A stretch of 64,000 nucleotides of DNA, from the NCBI GenBank assembly GCA_027531565.1, contig JAPZSB010000002.1, positions 186,001-250,000 of the forward strand, given 5' to 3'. The notes below the pieces were generated by a model that was not told the DNA's origin, did no database searches, and saw nothing but the letters and a program-made list of their open reading frames with translations. Both the position numbers and the translations under genes were made by a program. Shown here piece by piece: positions 1 to 8,714 of the stretch (the first letter of the stretch is position 1; every line of letters starts with the position of its first letter). Source of the DNA: Beijerinckiaceae bacterium (GTDB lineage Bacteria; Pseudomonadota; Alphaproteobacteria; Rhizobiales; Beijerinckiaceae).

Positions 1-2
1 AT

Positions 3-2384
3 CCCGAGGGGGTTCCGGGGAAAGTCGAGGGCCAGCTCACGGCCGAGCTCGCCCTGATCGCCAAGCTGGATTACGCCCGCTATTTCCTGACGATCCACGA
101 CATTGTCCGCGTCGCGCAGGACAAGGGCATTCTCTGCCAGGGCCGGGGCTCGGCGGCGAATTCGGCGGTCTGCTACGTGCTCGGCATCACGGCGGTCGAC
201 CCGAACGAGCACAATCTCCTCTTCGCGCGGTTCATTTCCGAGGAGCGCCGCGAGCCGCCGGATATCGATGTCGATTTCGAGCATGAGCGGCGCGAGGAGG
301 TGATTCAACATATCTACGAGCGCTATGGCCGTCATCGCGCCGGCATTGCCGCCACCGTCATCACCTACCGGCCGCGCAGCGCCATCCGCGAGGTGGGCAA
401 GGCGCTCGGCCTGACGGAGGACGTGACGGCGCGGCTCGCCTCGACCCAGTGGGGGAGCTGGGGCACGGAGATCCGTCGCCAGCATATCCTCCAGGCCGGA
501 CTCGACCCGGATAATCCGATGATCGCACGGGCGGTGCGGCTGGCCTTGCGCCTGCTCGGCTATCCGCGCCATCTCTCGCAGCATGTCGGCGGCTTCGTGC
601 TGGCGCGGGACCGGCTCGACGAGCTGGTGCCGGTGGGCAATGCGGCGATGGAGGACCGGACCTTCATCGAATGGGACAAGGACGATATCGATGCCCTTGG
701 CCTGATGAAGGTCGATGTGCTGGCCCTCGGCATGCTGACCTGCATCCGCAAGGCCCTCGATGAGCTCCGAACCCATGAGGGGATCGACTGGGGGCTGGCC
801 GATGTCCCGCAGGACGACGCGGCCACCTACGCCATGCTCACCCGGGGCGATTCGATCGGCGTGTTCCAGGTCGAGAGCCGGGCCCAGATCAACATGCTCC
901 CGCGGCTGAAGCCGAAGGTGTTCTACGATCTCGTCATCCAGGTGGCGATCGTCCGCCCCGGGCCTATTCAAGGCAACATGGTGCACCCCTACCTGCGCCG
1001 CCGCTCGGGGCTTGAACGGGTCAGCTTTCCCTCGCCTGCGCCCGGGCATGGCCCGCCGGACGAGCTGCACCAGGTGCTCGGCAAGACGATGGGCGTGCCG
1101 CTCTTCCAGGAACAGGCGATGCAGCTGGCCATGGTGGCGGCCAAATTCTCCGATGTGGAGGCGAACCAGCTCCGCCGGGCCATGGCGACGTTCCGCAATG
1201 TCGGGACGATCCATCTGTTCGAGGCCAAGATGGTCGAGCGCATGGTCGCGCGGGGCTATGACCGCGCCTTCGCGCAGAGCTGCTTCGAGCAGATCAAGGG
1301 CTTCGGCAGCTATGGCTTCCCGGAGAGCCATGCCGCCTCCTTCGCCAAGCTGGTCTATGTCTCCTCCTGGCTGAAATGCCACCATCCCGCGATCTTCGCC
1401 GCGGCCCTGCTCAATTCCCAGCCGATGGGTTTCTATGCGCCGGCGCAGATCGTCCGCGATGCGCGCGAGCACGGGGTCGAGATCCGCCCGGTCGATCTCA
1501 ACCACAGCTTCTGGGACAATACGCTGGAACGCGATGCGCATGGTGCCCTCGCGCTGCGGCTCGGCTTCCGGCAGGTGGACGGGCTACAGGAAGCCGAGGC
1601 TGGCCGGCTTGTCGCCGCGCGGGGAGCCGGCTATCCCGCAATCGAGGATATCGCCCGCCGCGTCCGGCTTCAGGCCCGCACCTTGCGCCTGCTCGCGGAT
1701 GCGGATGCGTTCAGCTCGCTCGGGCTCGATCGCCGCGCGGCCCTCTGGGCGATCCGCCGCCTGCCGGATGATGCGCCGCTGCCGCTTTTCCTTGCCGCCG
1801 ATGCGCCGGAACTTGCGCCCGAACCGGCGGTCATCCTGCCGGCCATGGCGCTCGGCGAGCAGGTGGCTGCGGATTACCAGACGATCCGTCTGTCATTGAA
1901 AGCGCATCCGATGGCGATCCTGCGCCCGGTTCTCGATGCCGAGCGGATCCTGACCTGCCGGGAGGCCAATGCCGCGCCAGATGCGCGGTTCGTCCGCAAT
2001 GCCGGGCTGGTTCTGGTGCGCCAGCGTCCGGGCAAGGGCAATGCGATCTTCGTGATGATCGAGGACGAGACCGGGATCACCAATCTCGTGCTCTGGGCGC
2101 GGCTGTTCGAGCAATTCCGGCGCGAGGTGATGGCGGCGCGGCTGATGCAGGTCGAGGGCCGGATCCAGCGCAGCCCGGAAGGCGTGGTCCATCTGATGGC
2201 GAGCCGCATCATCGACCGTTCCGTCCTGCTGGACCGGCTCTCGACGATCCATCGCGCCGATATCGACGTCGCGCGGGCGGATGAATTCCTGCGGCCGCAG
2301 GTGCCGCGGGGGCCCCATGCGCCGCCGCGCGGCCGTCATCCGCGCGATGTGCGCGTCATCCCGAAATCCCGGGACTTCCATTGA
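3..2384 (+). CDS. dnaE2: Error-prone DNA polymerase DnaE2 (ImuC), 3' part
   Basis: The reading frame is open from the first bases of the window, so the N-terminus (PHP domain and start) lies outside. About 793 residues are visible; the family is usually near 1,080. The visible part has the C-family polymerase signature [16 protein letters not shown], followed by a [15 protein letters not shown]-type catalytic acidic motif. It continues through the SHAASFAKL region and a C-terminal OB-fold segment ending in the [12 protein letters not shown] tail typical of DnaE2. DnaE2 is the SOS-induced translesion polymerase that works with ImuA and ImuB; those genes usually lie just upstream and would be off the window. 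It converges on the AceE-like gene with 22 bp between stop codons. Confidence 0.95.
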   Translation, partial: PEGVPGKVEGQLTAELALIAKLDYARYFLTIHDIVRVAQDKGILCQGRGSAANSAVCYVLGITAVDPNEHNLLFARFISEERREPPDIDVDFEHERREEVIQHIYERYGRHRAGIAATVITYRPRSAIREVGKALGLTEDVTARLASTQWGSWGTEIRRQHILQAGLDPDNPMIARAVRLALRLLGYPRHLSQHVGGFVLARDRLDELVPVGNAAMEDRTFIEWDKDDIDALGLMKVDVLALGMLTCIRKALDELRTHEGIDWGLADVPQDDAATYAMLTRGDSIGVFQVESRAQINMLPRLKPKVFYDLVIQVAIVRPGPIQGNMVHPYLRRRSGLERVSFPSPAPGHGPPDELHQVLGKTMGVPLFQEQAMQLAMVAAKFSDVEANQLRRAMATFRNVGTIHLFEAKMVERMVARGYDRAFAQSCFEQIKGFGSYGFPESHAASFAKLVYVSSWLKCHHPAIFAAALLNSQPMGFYAPAQIVRDAREHGVEIRPVDLNHSFWDNTLERDAHGALALRLGFRQVDGLQEAEAGRLVAARGAGYPAIEDIARRVRLQARTLRLLADADAFSSLGLDRRAALWAIRRLPDDAPLPLFLAADAPELAPEPAVILPAMALGEQVAADYQTIRLSLKAHPMAILRPVLDAERILTCREANAAPDARFVRNAGLVLVRQRPGKGNAIFVMIEDETGITNLVLWARLFEQFRREVMAARLMQVEGRIQRSPEGVVHLMASRIIDRSVLLDRLSTIHRADIDVARADEFLRPQVPRGPHAPPRGRHPRDVRVIPKSRDFH

Positions 2385-2406
2385 AGGCTTCCGGCCGACC
2401 AGCCGC

Positions 2407-4812
2407 TCACGCAATCCGGAAATGGCGGATCGGCCGGCCGCGCGTCATGGCTTCCGCCGCTTTCAGGATGCCCCGGGCATCGATGCCATAATGCCGGTAG
2501 AGATCGGCGATGGTGCCGGTCTGGCCGAAATGCTCGACGCCGAGGGCCCGGCAGCGATGGCCCTGGACGGAGCCCAGCCAGCCGAGGGTGGCCGGATGCC
2601 CGTCGACCACGGTGATCAGCGCGCAATGCGGGGGCACGTTCTCGAGCAGGCGCTCGACATGGCTCTGCGCATGGACAAGCCCATTCTCGCGAGCCCGCTG
2701 CGCCGCCGTCCAGCCGGCATTGAGCCGGTCGGCGGAGGTGATGGCGAGCAGGCCGATATCGCGCCGGTCCTCGCCCATCAGCCCGACCGCCTCGATGGCT
2801 TCCGGTGCCAGCGTTCCGGTATAGGCGACGACAATCTGCGCATTCGGGCCGGGGCGGCGCATCCAGTAGCCGCCATCGACGATGTCGCGCTCGAGTTCCG
2901 GCGTCATCTCGCGCAGGGGTTGCTCAAGCGGGCGGGTCGAGAGGCGCAGATAGACCGAGCCGCCGGTCGCATCGCGCAGCCAGGTGCGGCTGTCCGGCTC
3001 GGCCTCGCCGTCTCGCTGCATGTAATCGAAGGCAAAGCGCATCATCACCGCGAGTTCGTCGATGAAGGCCGGCTCGAAGGCGCAGAGCCCGTCCTGCGCC
3101 ATGCCGACCAGCGGCGTGGCGATGGATTGATGGGCACCGCCTTCCGGCGCCAATGTCACGCCTGACGGCGTGGCCACCAGCAGGAAGCGCGCATCCTGGT
3201 AGCAGGCATAGTTCAGCTGATCGGCCGCGCGGAGAATGAAGGGATCATAGACGGTGCCGATGGGCAGCAGCCTTTCGCCGTTGATGGCATGGCTGAGCCC
3301 GAAGGCCGAAAGGGCGATGAAGAGGTTGGATTCGGCGATGCCGAGTTCGAGATGCTGGCCGCGCGGCGAGAACTCCCACGTGTAGGTGGAGGGGATCCGC
3401 TCGGCCTTGAACGTGTCGGCCATGCTCTCGCGGGCAAAGAGCCCGCGCCGGTTCACCCAGGGGCCGAGATTGGTCGAGACGGTGACATCCGGCGCGGTCG
3501 TGACGATCCGGCTGGCAAGCGCGCTGTCCTCGCGCGCGATCTCGTTGAGGATCTGGCCGAAGCCCATCTGGGTCGAGACCGGCTTTCCACCGGAGGCCGG
3601 TGCCGGCAGGCGGGGCGGAACCGGGATGACCGGCGCTCCGCGGCGGCGGGTGCCCGTTGCGAAGAACGGCGCGCGGTTCACGAAGTCCTGCAGTGTTTCC
3701 GCCGGAAGGCGGGCGCCTTCCCATTTGTCCCATTCATGGCCCGGGCGGATGCCGGCGGCCTTGCGGAACCCCTCCATCTGGGTCTCCGTCATCAGCCCGG
3801 CATGATTGTCCTTGTGGCCGGCCAGAGGCAGGCCGAAGCCCTTGATCGTGTAGCAGATGAACAGCGTCGGCCGGTCGTGCTGCGAGGCCTTCCCGAACGC
3901 TTCGAGCAGCGAGGGCATGTCATGCCCGCCAAGATTGCCCATCAGCGCGGCGAGTTCGGCATCGGAGCGGCGCTCGATCAGCCGGGTCACGGGGCCCTGA
4001 TCGCCGATTTCGTCGAGAAGCCGCTTCCGCCAGGCCGCACCGCCCTGGAAGGTGAGGGCGGAATAGAGCTGGTTCGGGCAGGTATTGATCCAGTTCCGCA
4101 GCACCTCGCCACCGGGTTCGGCGAAGGCGGCTTCCTGCAGCTTGCCATGCTTCACGATGACCACGTCCCAGCCGAAGCTCTCGAACATCCGCTCGAACTT
4201 CTCCCAGAGGCCCTCGCGCACAACGGCATCGAGGCTCTGGCGGTTGTAGTCGACCACCCACCAGGTGTTCCGCAGGCCGTGCTTCCAGCCTTCGATCAGC
4301 GCCTCGTAGATATTGCCCTCGTCCATCTCGGCATCGCCGACCAGCGCAACCATGCGGCCTTCCGGGCTGCCCTTCATCCAGCCATGGGCCTTCACGTAGT
4401 CCTGCACGAGGCTGGAAAAGAGCGTCTGCGCCACGCCGAGACCCACCGAACCGGTCGAGAAATCGACGTCATCGATATCCTTGGTGCGCGAAGGGTAGCT
4501 CTGCGCACCCTTGTAGCCCCGGAAATTCTCCAGCTTCTCGCGTGTCTGGTTGCCGGCGAGATACTGGATCGCATGGAAGATCGGCGAGGCATGGGGCTTC
4601 ACCGCCACGCGGTCCTGCGGGCGCAAGGCCGAGAGATAGAGCGCGGTCATGATCGTCGCCATCGAGGCCGAAGAAGCCTGGTGGCCCCCGACCTTCACCT
4701 CCCCGGAAGCCCGGAGATGATTGGCGTTGTGGATGGTCCAGGAGGCCAGCCAGAGCACCCGCCGCTCGATATCGGCGAGGCAGTCCAGCGGATTGGCGGG
4801 GGGCAGGCTCAT
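2407..4812 (-). CDS. AceE-like/transketolase-family 2-oxoacid dehydrogenase E1 (thiamine diphosphate enzyme)
   Basis: The 801-residue protein has the homodimeric AceE (pyruvate dehydrogenase E1) layout. An N-terminal part has the motif SSASMATIMTALYLS. A ThDP-binding segment begins GDAEMDEGN and ends VVDYNRQSLDAVV, matching the AceE form of the GDG...N motif. A transketolase-like pyrimidine-binding domain follows (ESNLFIALSAFGLSHA), then a C-terminal domain ending HFGQTGTIADLYRHYGID. It is somewhat shorter than AceE (about 890 residues). Databases often label such proteins simply 'transketolase'. No lipoyl E2 or E3 gene is adjacent, so the substrate (pyruvate, 2-oxobutyrate or another 2-oxoacid) cannot be assigned. 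MdeB, a 2-oxobutyrate E1, is one described relative. The start at 4812 is the first ATG of the conserved N-terminus. Confidence 0.85.
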   Translation of the reverse strand: MSLPPANPLDCLADIERRVLWLASWTIHNANHLRASGEVKVGGHQASSASMATIMTALYLSALRPQDRVAVKPHASPIFHAIQYLAGNQTREKLENFRGYKGAQSYPSRTKDIDDVDFSTGSVGLGVAQTLFSSLVQDYVKAHGWMKGSPEGRMVALVGDAEMDEGNIYEALIEGWKHGLRNTWWVVDYNRQSLDAVVREGLWEKFERMFESFGWDVVIVKHGKLQEAAFAEPGGEVLRNWINTCPNQLYSALTFQGGAAWRKRLLDEIGDQGPVTRLIERRSDAELAALMGNLGGHDMPSLLEAFGKASQHDRPTLFICYTIKGFGLPLAGHKDNHAGLMTETQMEGFRKAAGIRPGHEWDKWEGARLPAETLQDFVNRAPFFATGTRRRGAPVIPVPPRLPAPASGGKPVSTQMGFGQILNEIAREDSALASRIVTTAPDVTVSTNLGPWVNRRGLFARESMADTFKAERIPSTYTWEFSPRGQHLELGIAESNLFIALSAFGLSHAINGERLLPIGTVYDPFILRAADQLNYACYQDARFLLVATPSGVTLAPEGGAHQSIATPLVGMAQDGLCAFEPAFIDELAVMMRFAFDYMQRDGEAEPDSRTWLRDATGGSVYLRLSTRPLEQPLREMTPELERDIVDGGYWMRRPGPNAQIVVAYTGTLAPEAIEAVGLMGEDRRDIGLLAITSADRLNAGWTAAQRARENGLVHAQSHVERLLENVPPHCALITVVDGHPATLGWLGSVQGHRCRALGVEHFGQTGTIADLYRHYGIDARGILKAAEAMTRGRPIRHFRIA

Positions 4813-4867
4813 GGAACACTCCGGAAAAGGATGATCAAAAGGAATTTCGGCCGATCATGCGCAACTC

Positions 4868-4888
4868 GGCGGGGCTTGCAACCCCGCC
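4868..4888 (-). terminator. GC-rich hairpin downstream of the coiled-coil gene
   Basis: GGCGGGG (4868-4874) pairs with CCCCGCC (4882-4888) across a 7-nt loop just after the stop of the minus-strand coiled-coil gene. No T-run follows on the minus strand, so it may only be an attenuating stem between this gene and the AceE-like gene. Confidence 0.35.
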
Positions 4889-4892
4889 CGTG

Positions 4893-5630
4893 TCAGCCGA
4901 CCTGCTTCTGCCGGGCGAGCGGGATTGCGGACTGGTAGGTTTCCTCGCCACCCCGGATCCGCTGCAGCAGCGCACCGTTCTCGATGCCGGCGACTTTCCG
5001 CTCGAGGTCGCGCAGTTCCGCCGTCCGTGCCTGAAGGTCGTTCCGCAACTGACTGTTGCGCTGGGTTTCCGCGGCAACCGCTTCGCGGGCCCGTTCCGCG
5101 AGAACGCGCGCCTCGTCGAGGGCGATCCGGCGGCTCTCGGCCAGCTCCGTCGCGGCTTCCTGCTGGGCGATCTGGGCCGCGACCTGCCGCTCGAGCCCGT
5201 CAATGGCGGCGCGATCATGGTCACGCTCGGATTCGAGATCGGCAATCCGGAGGTCACGGGTCTGGATCTCGACGCGCAACGACCCGATCTCGGCTTCCAG
5301 TGCGAGGATTCGCCGCCTTTCGGTCTCGATCTCCTCGGAAAGCCGGGCCTGGGCCTGGATCCGTTCGCCGGTTTCGGCCCGGGCCGCCGCCACCGCGGCC
5401 TGCGCCTTCTGGAGCTGCATGCCGATCCGGGCGATCTCGACGGCGCTCTCGGCGCGCGTGCGGTCACGGAAGGCGGCGATCTCGTTGACGGACATCGGCA
5501 GGCTGCGTTCCAGCCGCTCGCGTGTCAGGCGGGTCGCACGACGCCAGAAGGCGGGAAGCATGATCAGCCAGATCACGCCCGCCATTGCCATGCCAAGGAT
5601 GAAGACGAGCACCAGCTCGATCATGGCCAA
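4893..5630 (-). CDS. Membrane-anchored coiled-coil protein, function unknown
   Basis: This 245-residue protein has one N-terminal membrane segment (about residues 4-28: IELVLVFILGMAMAGVIWLI). A cytoplasmic-looking tail follows, dominated from about residue 60 to 225 by long heptad-rich helices with alternating Glu, Arg, Ala and Leu. The motif SVNEIAAFRDRTRAESAVE links the two parts. Proteins of this shape occur in many Hyphomicrobiales and are annotated as hypothetical; I do not recognise a named function. It lies upstream of the AceE-like gene on the same strand (80 bp gap containing a hairpin). A structural or scaffold role at the inner membrane is possible but unproven. Confidence 0.8.
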   Translation of the reverse strand: MAMIELVLVFILGMAMAGVIWLIMLPAFWRRATRLTRERLERSLPMSVNEIAAFRDRTRAESAVEIARIGMQLQKAQAAVAAARAETGERIQAQARLSEEIETERRRILALEAEIGSLRVEIQTRDLRIADLESERDHDRAAIDGLERQVAAQIAQQEAATELAESRRIALDEARVLAERAREAVAAETQRNSQLRNDLQARTAELRDLERKVAGIENGALLQRIRGGEETYQSAIPLARQKQVG

Positions 5631-5713
5631 ACCGCACCTTTCCGCTAACCCGTTGGCATGAAAATGCCTTCAGGTCAAAGGAGCCGGCCTCAACTCGACG
5701 TGAACCTGCGGTT

Positions 5714-6361
5714 TCAGAAGGGGTTCCAGGTCGACTGGCTGGTGAATTTGAGATACCCGACATTGATCCCGAGACGGGCGCCGACGCCCGAGCGGATCGG
5801 CACGATCACGATGTTGTTGGCCGTGACGGCCGTCATCCCGAACCCGCCGATGAAATAGGCCGAGCCGTCGATCCCGGCGAAACGCTGGTAGAGCGAATCG
5901 ACCCGCGGCAGGCGATAGACGAGCATCATGGTGCGGTTGCCGTCGCCTCCGAAATCCCAGCCGACGGAAGGGCCCTGCCAGAACACCTTCCGGTCGCCGG
6001 CATTCCGGGTGTAGAGTACCCCTTCGCCGTAGCGCAGGCCGCCGATAAAGGCGCCGCCCGCTTCCTGCCCGAGGATATAGCCGTTCGGTTCGCCCCAGCG
6101 GCGCGTGGCCTCCTCGATGGTCAGCGCCAGTCCGCGCGAGACCGACCCGAAAAACTGATGGCCGGAGGAAATCAGTTCCTGCGCCCTGAACGTGTTGCCA
6201 CGTCCGGGACGGGTCTCCTGTGCAACGGCTCGGAAAGAAAGTTGAGCTATGAACAGCGAGGTCAGGAGCAGCAGGAGGGCGGTCCGGGCCTTCCAGCCGA
6301 ACCGGGTCAGCCCGGCCAGCATGTCGCGGGGGCGGGTTTGCCGGGAGGTATGATCGGTCAT
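5714..6361 (-). CDS. eipA: EipA-type envelope protein (DUF1134)
   Basis: The product has 215 residues from the ATG at 6361, which is preceded by a GAGGG sequence. The reading frame extends further upstream, but that part runs through the divergent YHS-gene region and looks non-coding. A hydrophobic signal segment (TALLLLLTSLFIAQLSF) is followed by a periplasmic domain rich in Gly. It has the GGAFIGGLRYGEGVLYT and WQGPSVGWDFGGDG motifs of DUF1134 and ends in a WNPF-type C-terminus. The family includes EipA of Brucella and Caulobacter, a periplasmic protein needed for normal envelope integrity. The gene is divergent from the YHS-domain gene with 64 bp between them. Confidence 0.85.
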   Translation of the reverse strand: MTDHTSRQTRPRDMLAGLTRFGWKARTALLLLLTSLFIAQLSFRAVAQETRPGRGNTFRAQELISSGHQFFGSVSRGLALTIEEATRRWGEPNGYILGQEAGGAFIGGLRYGEGVLYTRNAGDRKVFWQGPSVGWDFGGDGNRTMMLVYRLPRVDSLYQRFAGIDGSAYFIGGFGMTAVTANNIVIVPIRSGVGARLGINVGYLKFTSQSTWNPF

Positions 6362-6425
6362 GGAACCCTCGATGGATTGAACAGCCGGTGCCGCAAAATC
6401 GGATGGAAATGGTAAGCGATTCGTT

Positions 6426-6977
6426 ATGAACAAAAGGTTCAGCGGACAAAAAGGCGTTCTGATGGCCGGAGATCGGCGCTGCCATGACCGCAACCGCATC
6501 ACCGCCCGCGCCAGTCGTCGCGCCGTGCTGTTCGGCCTCGCTCTTGCCTTGCCGGTCTCGGCCGCGCAGGGCCAGGCAATCGGGCTGTCCGACGAGATCA
6601 TCGCCGATCCCAATTCCGGCGCGGCGCTGTTCGGCTTCGATCCCGTCGCCTATTTTCTCGAGCAGCGCGCGGTTCCCGGCCGGCCGCAGCTGCAGACCGT
6701 CCATGCCGGGCGCGTGTGGCATTTCGCGTCGCCGGCCAACCAGGCCGCCTTCGAGGCCGATCCCCAGCCGTACATGCCGGCTTTCGGCGGGCATGATCCG
6801 CTCGGTATTGCGGCCGGGTTTGCCGTTGCGGGCAATCCGCACACCTTCGCCGTTGCCGATAACCGGCTGTTCCTGTTCCGAGATGACAGTTCACGCGCCA
6901 TCTTCCTGCGCGAGCCGGCCCGGCTCGACCTTGCCGAGCGCAACTGGCCGCTGGTCCGGCGCGACATGGTTCCCTGA
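6426..6977 (+). CDS. Exported YHS-domain protein
   Basis: This is a 183-residue protein from the ATG at 6426; an in-frame ATG at 6462 is an equally plausible start. Residues around 30-50 form a signal sequence that begins with adjacent arginines and a hydrophobic core (SRRAVLFGLALALPVSAAQ), which resembles a twin-arginine signal. The mature part has the YHS pattern: GFDPVAYFLEQ, then VWHFASPANQAAFEADPQPYMP, then FGGHDPLG, without obvious extra domains. Related small exported YHS proteins have been linked to metal or redox roles, but no substrate can be read here. A hairpin after the stop separates it from the convergent cysQ. Confidence 0.8.
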   Translation: MNKRFSGQKGVLMAGDRRCHDRNRITARASRRAVLFGLALALPVSAAQGQAIGLSDEIIADPNSGAALFGFDPVAYFLEQRAVPGRPQLQTVHAGRVWHFASPANQAAFEADPQPYMPAFGGHDPLGIAAGFAVAGNPHTFAVADNRLFLFRDDSSRAIFLREPARLDLAERNWPLVRRDMVP

Positions 6978-6999
6978 AACCGGGGCATGGTCCCCGGTT
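6978..6999. terminator. Hairpin between convergent YHS gene and cysQ
   Basis: AACCGGGG (6978-6985) and CCCCGGTT (6992-6999) form an 8-bp stem with a 6-nt loop exactly between the two convergent stop codons. T-runs are short on both sides, so termination strength is uncertain. Confidence 0.45.
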
Positions 7000-7011
7000 C
7001 CGGAACAGCCC

Positions 7012-7791
7012 TCAGCCCGGCAGCCGACGATAGGCCACGAAATCCGGATTGGCCCAACCCAGTCCGCTCCGGCCATAGGCAAGCGGCTTCCCCTCGAGAT
7101 CCTGCACCCCGCCGCCCAGGCAACGCAGCAGTGCATCGCCAGCGGCGACATCCCATTGCATCGTCCGTCCGACGCGCGGGTAGAGATCCGCCTCGCCCTC
7201 GGCGAGCCGGACGAATTTCAGCGCGGAATTTTCAGAACGGATCTCCGCAATGTCCATGCGGCCGCAGAGAAGCCGGCTGGCCTCGCCGGCATGTTCGGCC
7301 GAAATCATTGCCACGGCACCGCCCGAACGCGCGCCCGGCCCGGGCACGATCATCTCCGCGTCACCGGCGGGATCGCCGCGGAAGGCATGGATGCCAGACC
7401 ACCAGCTGCCTTCCCCGACCGGCTGATGGATGGCGCCGGCAATCGGGACGCCCCGTTCGATCAGGGCGATCAGGACGCAGAAATCAGGCCGTCCGGCCAG
7501 GAAGGCGCGGGTGCCATCGAGCGGATCGACGAGGAAGAAGGTCGAGGCATCGGCAGGAACATCGATCTCGCCCTCCTCGCTGATCACCGGCCATTGCGGA
7601 AAGCGCTCGCGCAGGGCAGCCACGATCACCTGTTCCGATGCCATGTCCGCCGCACTGACCGGAGACCCGTCCGGTTTGAGGCTGCGCGCGCAATCGGGAC
7701 TGCGGTAGCACAGCAGTGATTCGCCGCCCATCTTCGCGATGCGCGCCATCTCGCGGCCGATCCTATCACGGTCATGGGGGGAAATTGGCAT
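7012..7791 (-). CDS. cysQ: 3'(2'),5'-bisphosphate nucleotidase CysQ / inositol-monophosphatase family
   Basis: The protein has 259 residues from the ATG at 7791. Longer readings would run into the chpT upstream region and add a non-conserved tail. The metal-binding signatures of the lithium-sensitive phosphatase superfamily are present: VISEEGE, VDPLDGTRAF near residue 85, and MQWDVAAGDALLRCLGG near the C-terminus. The SLKPDGSPVSAADMASE motif is the usual CysQ N-terminal segment. CysQ hydrolyses PAP to AMP and so relieves inhibition in sulfate assimilation. No sulfur genes are adjacent, so a related inositol-phosphatase activity cannot be excluded. Confidence 0.85.
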   Translation of the reverse strand: MPISPHDRDRIGREMARIAKMGGESLLCYRSPDCARSLKPDGSPVSAADMASEQVIVAALRERFPQWPVISEEGEIDVPADASTFFLVDPLDGTRAFLAGRPDFCVLIALIERGVPIAGAIHQPVGEGSWWSGIHAFRGDPAGDAEMIVPGPGARSGGAVAMISAEHAGEASRLLCGRMDIAEIRSENSALKFVRLAEGEADLYPRVGRTMQWDVAAGDALLRCLGGGVQDLEGKPLAYGRSGLGWANPDFVAYRRLPG

Positions 7792-7901
7792 CCGACCCGG
7801 CCCCATCCCTGGGCTCAAAGCGGCTTTTTCGCGAGCGAAGACCCCGCCGGGGTTGGCGGGAGTCGCGACGAGATGTATCACCGCAGCCTGGACATGACAA
7901 T

Positions 7902-7917
7902 GTGACGACGGCGTCAC
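7902..7917. repeat. Short inverted repeat upstream of chpT
   Basis: GTGACG-ACGG-CGTCAC is a perfect 6-bp inverted repeat with a 4-bp spacer, ending 17 bp before the chpT start codon. It could be an operator or a small hairpin near the ribosome-binding site. No regulator can be named. Confidence 0.35.
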
Positions 7918-7934
7918 GGCGACGGGGGACCTTG

Positions 7935-8594
7935 ATGTCGGAAGAGCTCAAGCGGATCGATCTGGGGGCACTCGATCTGGCGGCGCTGCTGTGCAGCCGG
8001 GTCTGCCATGACGCGGTCGGCCCCGTCGGCGCCATCGTCAACGGGCTGGAACTGCTCGACGAGGATGACAGCCCGGAAACCCAGGCCCTGTCGCTCGAGT
8101 TGATCCGCAAGAGCGCGCGCCAGGCCTCGGCCCGGCTGCAATTCGCCCGGATTGCCTTCGGCGCGGCCGGATCTGCCGGTTCGGCCGTCGATCTGGGCTA
8201 TGCCCAGCAGCTCACCAGCCAGTTCATGCAGGACGAGAAAGTGGCGCTGAACTGGAACACGCCCCGGCTTTTCGTCGAGAAGAACCGCGTGAAGCTGCTG
8301 ATGAATCTCGTGGTGATTGCCCTGGCCTCGGTACCGCTGGGCGGCACGATCGATGTCACGATGGAGGGCGATGCGGAAGCCCCCGAATTTCTCGTGCTGG
8401 CCAAGGGGCCGAAGCCGCGCCTCGGGCCGCATGTCCTCGACCTGCTCGACGGGAAGAGCGAGAGCGGGCAGGTCGATGCCCATGGCTTCCAGGTGTTCTA
8501 TACCGGCGAGATCGCCCGGGCCGCCGGCATGGCTGTTTCCGTGACCCTCGACGACCAGGCAGTACGGATTGTCGCGAAGCCGGCGAATGTCTGA
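7935..8594 (+). CDS. chpT: Histidine phosphotransferase ChpT
   Basis: The product has 219 residues from the ATG at 7935, which is preceded by GGGGGAC. It has the pseudo-histidine-kinase layout of ChpT. An N-terminal dimerisation helix contains the phospho-accepting His25 (CSRVCHDAVGPVGAIVNGLELL). The rest is a degenerate HATPase-like domain without recognisable ATP-binding G boxes. In Caulobacter and Brucella, ChpT relays phosphate from CckA to CtrA and CpdR. Here it is 120 bp upstream of cheA and about 7 kb from ctrA, which fits a joined cell-cycle/motility locus. cckA and cpdR are not in the window. Confidence 0.93.
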   Translation: MSEELKRIDLGALDLAALLCSRVCHDAVGPVGAIVNGLELLDEDDSPETQALSLELIRKSARQASARLQFARIAFGAAGSAGSAVDLGYAQQLTSQFMQDEKVALNWNTPRLFVEKNRVKLLMNLVVIALASVPLGGTIDVTMEGDAEAPEFLVLAKGPKPRLGPHVLDLLDGKSESGQVDAHGFQVFYTGEIARAAGMAVSVTLDDQAVRIVAKPANV

Positions 8595-8714
8595 GGAAAT
8601 TTGTCCGTTTCCTCGCCAGGGCGTTTTGTAACAACTAATCATAAACCCTTCTGGCGGTAGGTTTGTCCTGATTGAGGGCGCCCGGGCGGCGCATAACAAG
8701 TCAGGTCAAACGGC

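Noticed and set aside
7792-7917. A longer CysQ start at 7917
   Set aside because: The added residues are not conserved and would cover most of the chpT upstream region, including its inverted repeat.
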